64,000 nucleotides of DNA from Streptomyces hygroscopicus subsp. hygroscopicus (lineage in GTDB: Bacteria; Actinomycetota; Actinomycetes; Streptomycetales; Streptomycetaceae), in contig NZ_BBOX01000042.1 of assembly GCF_001553455.1 (NCBI RefSeq), positions 1 through 64,000 on the forward strand. The letters are read 5' to 3'. The position numbers and the translations under genes were made by a program. The number at the start of each line of letters is the position of its first letter. The first letter of the stretch is position 1. The notes beneath the pieces are model-generated. The model did no database searches. It was given only the letters and a program-made list of their open reading frames with translations, and was not told the DNA's origin. Below, one piece after another: positions 60,001-64,000 of the stretch.

Positions 60001-60195
60001 CTGAGCAGCCGCCCCGCACGGGCACAGGCACTTCGCGCCTATCCCGCGGCGTCCCAACGCGGCGTCATGGCGAGCGTTCTGCACATGCACCACAACCGGC
60101 TGGCCGGGACCCGGCGCGACGCGGAGCTGCGCTCGCTCGCGGTGGCCCGCGGCATGGCGGCCACCGAGCGGGCCCTCAGGAGGAACCACCGATGA
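57067..60195 (+). CDS. lanB: Lantibiotic dehydratase LanB (full length)
   Basis: A 1042-residue class I dehydratase with both activities in one chain. The glutamylation domain begins SFRAVEVGMLRMPSLPHTMV and contains the conserved RAAGRPTPFGLMAG (about 103-116), where tRNA-Glu-dependent glutamylation of Ser/Thr takes place. The C-terminal elimination domain (SpaB_C type) starts near SWFYGKLYTATAQQDEVLVD and includes RWFFIRYADPEPHLRLRFHG (about 822-841). It turns Ser/Thr of LanA into dehydroalanine/dehydrobutyrine. The start follows GAGGGGAAGA. Its stop overlaps lanC. Full-length form, unlike the split LanBs of thiopeptides. Confidence 0.95.
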   Translation: MAVSSSGDTISFRAVEVGMLRMPSLPHTMVEKTVAADAEFDSRDRAQVEQYIAALTADERVREALAISSPSLDHALHTLFSGAPMKPAALRKLVLGATRYVLRAAGRPTPFGLMAGVAPVAFADGCRARVGDAHRGAVRPDGGWLLGLIRPWESEPALLRKLRVVTNGLAFRRGHRWVLPFAPAPDEGDTPTSRTEEVSVRDTPAVGLALECAGRPTVAGEIAERLMTAYPAVGREIVEGLLIGLVQQGFLLTELRPPLTRTDPLSYLRDVLTSAGESEKADTVARVAKLTADCAAEPLGAGVSRWQAAIGELRSLYRHDRPLQVDLRMDADVVLPREVLREAERAATALWRASAKNESVRHLTEYHGAFVERYGTGQAVPLMEVLDPHTGLGTPAGYEHPTSERQLPTDDAGRNPDRDAVLTEWALSAMATGQREIVLDDAALERLSGTVRRIPPVAAELCAHLTAPSTADLERGEFSLVLSQTTGSVTPGGMFGRFAYLLDDPEPVAQLARDAAASACRPQAEPVLLDFQPMSGGAANVARVPAFWDRRLTVGCFPDAPPGATVRGVADVALAADEERLYVVDTATGREIVPQSATVLNFALAPAAARLLREIPAMGRPVWSVWSWGALDNAPCLPRVRYGRTVLAAARWRLSDPTLTDATATDEEWGRALDAWRARWNVPRRVSVGFGDRRVVLDLSAPLHRALLRRDLTRGGELAVHETPEAGGHGENWLCDSRGDAYRSEVIIPVLPGHPADATARTGTAEETVPRPASRTPGTVPVRPVGKDDRRHRSWFYGKLYTATAQQDEVLVDHLPRLLAALPGDGGRWFFIRYADPEPHLRLRFHGDRDAVWSRIAPTVLDWADDLHGQRLAGRMVVDTYEPETVRYGGPEVLDAAERFFHRDSVTVIEQLTRVASGADTAPVGVLAAAHYVDLVRQVHGEEWPDWFLAMPRDDEHHPFFRTHRSTALGLLAPGALDLSSRPARAQALRAYPAASQRGVMASVLHMHHNRLAGTRRDAELRSLAVARGMAATERALRRNHR

Positions 60196-61472
60196 ACACA
60201 GCCGGCGGCCCGCGCGAGGAAGCGCCCACGCACCCCTCGGCGGCCGGTTCGAGCCGGGAGGACGTGGTCGCGGAGATCGCGCGGCGGGCCGAAGCGTGGA
60301 GTCCGCCGGCCGATCTGCCGATCGGGCTGTCGGGCGGTTCGGCGGGGGCCGCCCTGCTGTTCGTCGAGCTCAGCAAGGACGACCCCGCGCTCAGGCCGAT
60401 CGCCCACGCCCGGCTGGCCGCCGCGGCGAAGACGATCGGCTCCGCCCCGGGATCCGGCGGCCACGGTCTGTACGACGGCCTGGCGGGGCTGGCGTTCGCC
60501 ATCAAGGCGGCCGTGCGCGCACCCGGCGACTACGCCACCGTACTGGGCCAGCTGGACACCGTCGTGCGCGACCGGCTCCGGCACGTCCTCGACCTGGAGC
60601 AGGCCCGGATGGCGGACGGCACGGAACCGGCGCCACGCGAGCGGTTCGACGTGATCGGCGGCGCGAGCGGACTGGCCCGCTACTTCCTGACCGAGCCGGC
60701 GGATCCGGAACCGGTTCGTGAGGTCCTGCGCTATCTCACCGCCCTGACCGAACCGATCCGCCGCCACGGGCACACCCTGCCCGGCTGGACGGCCACCCCC
60801 TGGCCGGGCCGGGAGACGGACGGCGACCAGATCGATCTGGGCCTGGGCCACGGCATCGCGGGCCCGCTGGCCCTGCTGTCCCTGTGCTGGACCCGGGGCA
60901 TCAGGGTGCCGGACCAGGACACCGCCGTCCGGCGCATCGCCGACTGGCTGATGAGCCGGCGGCTGACCGACGACAACGGCCCCTACTGGCCCGCGCTGTT
61001 CCCGGCCCAGGAGGAGATCGCCGGACACCATGCGCCACGGCCCCCGCACCGCCCCAGCTGGTGCTACGGCGCACCGGGCGTGGCACGGGCGATGCAGCTC
61101 GCCGGCGCCGCGCTGGGCGAGGAGGAGTGGGTGCGCTCGGCGGCGGACGCCATGCACGCCGTCCACCGCCGCCCCGGCGGTCTCACCGGCCTGAAGGACC
61201 CGGGCCTGTGCCACGGCCTGGCCGGTCTCGCCCACATCACCCGCGTCATCGCGACCGACCTTGAGGACCCGGTCCTGACGAGCCACGCGGATGCCCTCAC
61301 CGAGCGCCTGTGCGCGGACTTCGCCCCGGACACGGCCTTCGGCTACCCCACCGTTACGCATCCGACCCCGCTTGACGCCCCCACGTTCCTGGAAGGCGCC
61401 GCGGGAGTGGCCCTCACCCTCCACCGCCCCGGCACACCACCGCACTGGGACGCGGCCCTCATGCTGTCCTGA
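60192..61472 (+). CDS. lanC: Lanthipeptide cyclase LanC
   Basis: A 426-residue (alpha/alpha)6 zinc enzyme. Zinc ligands are Cys291 in SWCYGAPG, and Cys340 and His341 in LCHGLAGL. GLGHGIAGPL (His220) is the conserved active-site block, and HGLYDGLAGLAFA starts the second repeat. It adds the LanA cysteines to dehydrated residues to close thioether rings. ATG overlaps the lanB stop (ATGA), so both are made together. Shorter variants lack nothing visible. It is followed by a GC hairpin and then a P450 gene. Confidence 0.95.
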   Translation: MNTAGGPREEAPTHPSAAGSSREDVVAEIARRAEAWSPPADLPIGLSGGSAGAALLFVELSKDDPALRPIAHARLAAAAKTIGSAPGSGGHGLYDGLAGLAFAIKAAVRAPGDYATVLGQLDTVVRDRLRHVLDLEQARMADGTEPAPRERFDVIGGASGLARYFLTEPADPEPVREVLRYLTALTEPIRRHGHTLPGWTATPWPGRETDGDQIDLGLGHGIAGPLALLSLCWTRGIRVPDQDTAVRRIADWLMSRRLTDDNGPYWPALFPAQEEIAGHHAPRPPHRPSWCYGAPGVARAMQLAGAALGEEEWVRSAADAMHAVHRRPGGLTGLKDPGLCHGLAGLAHITRVIATDLEDPVLTSHADALTERLCADFAPDTAFGYPTVTHPTPLDAPTFLEGAAGVALTLHRPGTPPHWDAALMLS

Positions 61473-61554
61473 TCCCCTCGGTCCGCCCTGCGCGGGCCAC
61501 GAGGACGCCGTCAACCGGTATGGCGCGAGGGGGAAGGGTGGCACAACCGTGGGC

Positions 61555-61571
61555 CCCCCGCGCCGCGGGGG
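61555..61571 (+). terminator. GC hairpin after lanC
   Basis: CCCCCG-N5-CGGGGG lies 83 bases after the lanC stop within a longer GC-palindromic stretch. It may separate the P450 gene from the lan transcript. Confidence 0.42.
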
Positions 61572-61639
61572 CGCGCCCCGGTGGGCCGAGCTACGCTCGG
61601 AGGAGAGGGACCCGGGCCGCTTTTCGAAGGGAGCCCACT

Positions 61640-62896
61640 GTGTCCGTCACATCCCGCGCGTCGACTCCGGCCGCGCTGCCCCGACACCGTGACTGCCCCT
61701 TCGATCCGCCCGGCGGCTACGCGGCGCTGCGCGAGGAGGGCGGGGCCGCCCGGCTGGCCTTCCCGGACGGCACGGTGGGCTGGCTGCTCACCCGCTACGA
61801 GGACGTCCAGCAGCTGCTGGCCGACGACCGGTTCACCTCCGACCGCCGCCGCACCTCCTCACCCGTGCACGCGTTCCCGGTCCGCCAGGACGACCGCCGC
61901 GCGCTCGGCTCGTTCATCGGCATGGACCCACCGGAGCACACCCGCTACCGGCGGCTGCTGAGCAGGTGGTTCACCTCCCGCGGACTGCGCGGCCTGGGGC
62001 CCCGGATCGAGGAGATCACCGACGGCCACCTGGCCGCGATGGAGCGCGCCGGCCCGCCCGCCGACCTCGTGGAGTCCTTCGCCCGGCCGATCCCCTCGCT
62101 GGTGATCTGCGAACTGCTGGGCGTGCCCTACCGGGACCGGGCCGATTTCCAGCGGTGGGCCACCGTCCTGCTCCGGCTCGGCCAGGACGAGGACGAGATC
62201 TACGCCGCCCGGGACGCGCTGTGGGAGTACATGCGACAGCTGATCGACACCAAGCGGCGCCACCCGGACCAGGCGCTGCTGTCCCACCTGGTGAACGGCG
62301 ACCACGGCACGCCCGGCGGCCCCGGCACCGCCACGGCGGCCGGGCTGACCGACGAGGAGCTGACCGGCGTGGGGCTGCTGCTGCTCATCGCGGGCCACGA
62401 GACCACGGCGAACATGCTGGCCCTGGGCACCTACGCGCTGCTGCGCCACCCCGAGCAGTCGCGCCTGGTGCGGGAGCGGCCGGAGCTGGTCGACCACGCG
62501 GTCGAGGAGCTGCTGCGGTACCTGACCATCGTCCAGTTCGGAACGGTACGGGCCGCCCGGGAGGATCTGGAGATCGCCGGGGTGCGGGTGCGGGCCGGGG
62601 AGACCGTGGTCGGGTCGATCGCCTCCGCCAACCGGGACCGCTCCCGGTTCACCGACCCCGACACCCTGGACGTCACCCGGGACGCGGCCGGTCAGCTGGC
62701 CTTCGGCCACGGCATCCACCAGTGCCTGGGCCAGCACCTGGCTCGGATGGAGATGAGGACGGGCTATCCGGCCCTGCTGCGGCGCTTCCCCACGCTCCGC
62801 CTGGCGGTGCCGCCCGACCAGGTCCCGCTCCGCCACGACATGCTCATCTACGGAGTGCACCGGCTCCCGGTGACCTGGGGCGGGGCCGCCGGCTAG
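61640..62896 (+). CDS. Cytochrome P450
   Basis: A 418-residue soluble bacterial P450. The oxygen-binding I helix is AGHETTANM (251-259), the ExxR pair is Glu290/Arg293 in EELLRYL, and the haem loop is FGHGIHQCLGQ with Cys362. The N-terminal PFDPPGGYAALREEG fits the CYP105/CYP107 type of Streptomyces hydroxylases. GTG 61640 is chosen because it follows GAAGGGAGCCCAC. It is 167 bases after lanC on the same strand, so it may tailor the lanthipeptide, but an unrelated role is possible. Electron-partner genes (ferredoxin, reductase) are not adjacent. Its stop overlaps that of the convergent ATPase gene. Confidence 0.93.
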   Translation: MSVTSRASTPAALPRHRDCPFDPPGGYAALREEGGAARLAFPDGTVGWLLTRYEDVQQLLADDRFTSDRRRTSSPVHAFPVRQDDRRALGSFIGMDPPEHTRYRRLLSRWFTSRGLRGLGPRIEEITDGHLAAMERAGPPADLVESFARPIPSLVICELLGVPYRDRADFQRWATVLLRLGQDEDEIYAARDALWEYMRQLIDTKRRHPDQALLSHLVNGDHGTPGGPGTATAAGLTDEELTGVGLLLLIAGHETTANMLALGTYALLRHPEQSRLVRERPELVDHAVEELLRYLTIVQFGTVRAAREDLEIAGVRVRAGETVVGSIASANRDRSRFTDPDTLDVTRDAAGQLAFGHGIHQCLGQHLARMEMRTGYPALLRRFPTLRLAVPPDQVPLRHDMLIYGVHRLPVTWGGAAG

Positions 62897-63453
62897 GCCA
62901 CCGGCAGATCCGCCCACCAGGTGATGCCCTCATGGCACGGGTGCCTGCCGTGCCGCGTCGAGAGCGCCGTGACGATGCCGAGCCCGCGGCCGTGCTCATC
63001 GGGCTCGATGTCCTCGTCCGCCCGCTGGCCGGCGGGGACCGGACCGCCGTCGGTGACCTCGACGCGCAGCACGGAGCAGCCCGGGGACCCGGTCCAGCGC
63101 AGCCGCAGCACCACCGGAGGCAGGGCGTGCAGGACCGCGTTGGTGACCATTTCCGAGATCACCATCAGCGCCTCGTCCAGCCGGTCGGCCGACAGCTCCC
63201 ACTCGGACAGCAGCGCATGCGCCCGGCGCCGGACCGTGGCGACGGCCGCACAGACGTGCGGGACCGGGACGACATGGCCGTCGCCCTCGTCCACCGCCGG
63301 CGGACCCGGAATCCCGCCACCGGTCGCCCCCGGCGCGATCGGGGAGTCCGGGGCGGGTGCCTGGAAGCCGATGAGCCGGGCACCGGTGAGATCGGCCGTG
63401 CCCGCGCCCGGCCCGGTGGCGCCGGGCATCGGCAGGCTCAGTTGTTCCGCCAC
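62893..63453 (-). CDS. RsbW-like ATP-binding regulatory protein
   Basis: A 186-residue HATPase_c protein of the anti-sigma-factor type. The N-box is DEALMVISEMVTNAVLHALP, the G1 region is RVEVTDGGP, and the G2 is HGRGLGIVTALS. Many such single-domain kinases in Streptomyces bind sigma factors or phosphorylate anti-anti-sigma proteins. The first ~75 residues are a Pro/Gly/Ala linker. GTG 63453 is chosen as it follows GAGGAGAC; an upstream extension to 63555 lacks coding character. Its 3' end overlaps the P450 end by four bases. Partner is unknown. Confidence 0.84.
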   Translation of the reverse strand: MAEQLSLPMPGATGPGAGTADLTGARLIGFQAPAPDSPIAPGATGGGIPGPPAVDEGDGHVVPVPHVCAAVATVRRRAHALLSEWELSADRLDEALMVISEMVTNAVLHALPPVVLRLRWTGSPGCSVLRVEVTDGGPVPAGQRADEDIEPDEHGRGLGIVTALSTRHGRHPCHEGITWWADLPVA

Positions 63454-63651
63454 GTCTCCTCCTCTCGGAACGGGGTTCCTGTCGCTGCCGGGCACCCTAT
63501 GGGGCGCCTTTCGGCATACGGCAACTCTTGTCCTGATACGGACGCTATGGGCCACCGCCCCGCAGGGTCAACGAATCCGGGTCGGCATTGCCGAACGTTT
63601 CGCGTCGTCGCCGACGGGCTGTGCCCCTGGCCGACGAGCTACGATCGCGTC

Positions 63652-64000
63652 ATGGCCGGCCCGGTGCAGTCCATCGAGCGGGCGGCGGCGATCCTGCGGC
63701 TGCTCGCCCAGGGATCCGGACGGCTCAGTCTGGGCGAGGTGGCGGCCTCCCTCGGCCTCGCCAAAGGCACCGCGCACGGCATTCTGCGCACCCTCCAGAG
63801 CGTCGACTTCGTCGAACAGGACAGGGCGACGGGGAAGTACCAGCTCGGCGCGGCGCTGCTGCACCTGGGGACCAGCTACCTCGACATCAACGAGCTGCGG
63901 TCCCGCTCCATCAACTGGACCGACGCCCTGGCCGCCCGCAGCGGTGAGGCGGTCCGCCTCGGCGTGCCCCTGGAGGGCAAGGTCCTCATCGTCCACCACG
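63652..64000 (+). CDS. IclR family regulator, GylR-like (partial)
   Basis: The first 116 residues are present; the gene runs off the window. The winged helix-turn-helix is VQSIERAAAILRLLAQGSGR, LGEVAASLGLAKGTAHGILR and TLQSVDFVEQDRATGKYQLG. The start of the effector domain follows: LRSRSINWTDALAARSGEAV. It strongly resembles Streptomyces GylR, the repressor of the glycerol operon, but several paralogues exist, so I give no symbol. The ATG has no strong ribosome site. If GylR, glycerol genes should follow off-window. Confidence 0.85.
   Translation, partial: MAGPVQSIERAAAILRLLAQGSGRLSLGEVAASLGLAKGTAHGILRTLQSVDFVEQDRATGKYQLGAALLHLGTSYLDINELRSRSINWTDALAARSGEAVRLGVPLEGKVLIVHH

Noticed and set aside
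57076..60189. 1037-codon antisense frame inside lanB
   Set aside because: Shadow of LanB; no domain seen.
1..64000. tRNA, rRNA, CRISPR arrays, insertion sequences, att sites and phage genes
   Set aside because: Looked for by eye and none found; repeats present are short tandem units without spacers or flanking transposase genes.

Overview
The window is about 72% GC with third-position G/C bias, GTG and TTG starts, GGAG-type ribosome sites and many 4-base ATGA/GTGA stop-start overlaps. It carries FG-GAP lipoproteins, Ser/Thr kinases, roadblock proteins, spore-associated protein A, a F420-dependent nitroreductase and two RiPP systems. This points to a Streptomyces (or very close) chromosome. 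The mix of catabolic islands, regulators and specialised metabolism looks like an arm or accessory region. I see no rRNA, tRNA, CRISPR array, transposase or phage gene.

Layout. 1-2.3 kb: end of an SMP-30/strictosidine-synthase-like gene, then a minus-strand unit of a Ser/Thr kinase and small membrane proteins. 2.4-5.8 kb: an FG-GAP lipoprotein and a metallo-beta-lactamase/Rieske fusion. 6.5-9.4 kb: a deazaflavin-dependent nitroreductase, a small conserved ORF and htpG. 9.6-11.2 kb: a TetR/threonine-dehydratase divergon with clear operator repeats. 11.3-15 kb: a VOC protein, a tandem-domain MerR regulator and a divergent UvrA-like ATPase lacking the UvrB-binding domain. 15.2-19.7 kb: an ascorbate-type PTS (EIIC and fused EIIA-EIIB) behind an MFS gene, divergent from a CGNR zinc-finger regulator. 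20-26.6 kb: SapA, an MFS pump, an MscS channel, a NarL-type two-component system and a methyltransferase.

26.7-32.8 kb is a catabolic operon: GntR regulator, 5-oxoprolinase PxpABC, VOC protein, MHS transporter and a DUF1445/D-glutamate-cyclase family protein. Together these suggest conversion of D-glutamate and/or 5-oxoproline to L-glutamate. Next to it (32.9-34.1 kb) lies a two-gene graspetide locus, tgmA (precursor) and tgmB (ATP-grasp ligase), without the usual methyltransferase, followed by a repeat-rich gene-free stretch. 34.7-47.3 kb holds carbohydrate and central-carbon genes: GH15 trehalase/glucoamylase, galactonate dehydratase, pyruvate carboxylase, a stand-alone DUF3662 protein, a secreted GH92 alpha-mannosidase, a beta-helix protein and a DUF4142 protein. 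47.8-50.1 kb is a four-gene roadblock/DUF4388-like cassette without a visible GTPase. 50.2-55.3 kb is a sugar-acid island: glucarate dehydratase, GntP permease, talarate/galactarate dehydratase and a divergent LysR.

55.3-62.9 kb holds a compact class I lanthipeptide locus: an MFS gene just upstream, a 60-aa precursor with an FDLD leader motif, a stem-loop, full-length LanB, LanC and a cytochrome P450. No dedicated protease, ABC exporter or immunity gene is in view. The window ends with an anti-sigma-like ATPase and the start of a GylR-like IclR regulator. The lanthipeptide locus, the methyltransferase-less graspetide locus and the roadblock cassette are the best candidates for undescribed biology.
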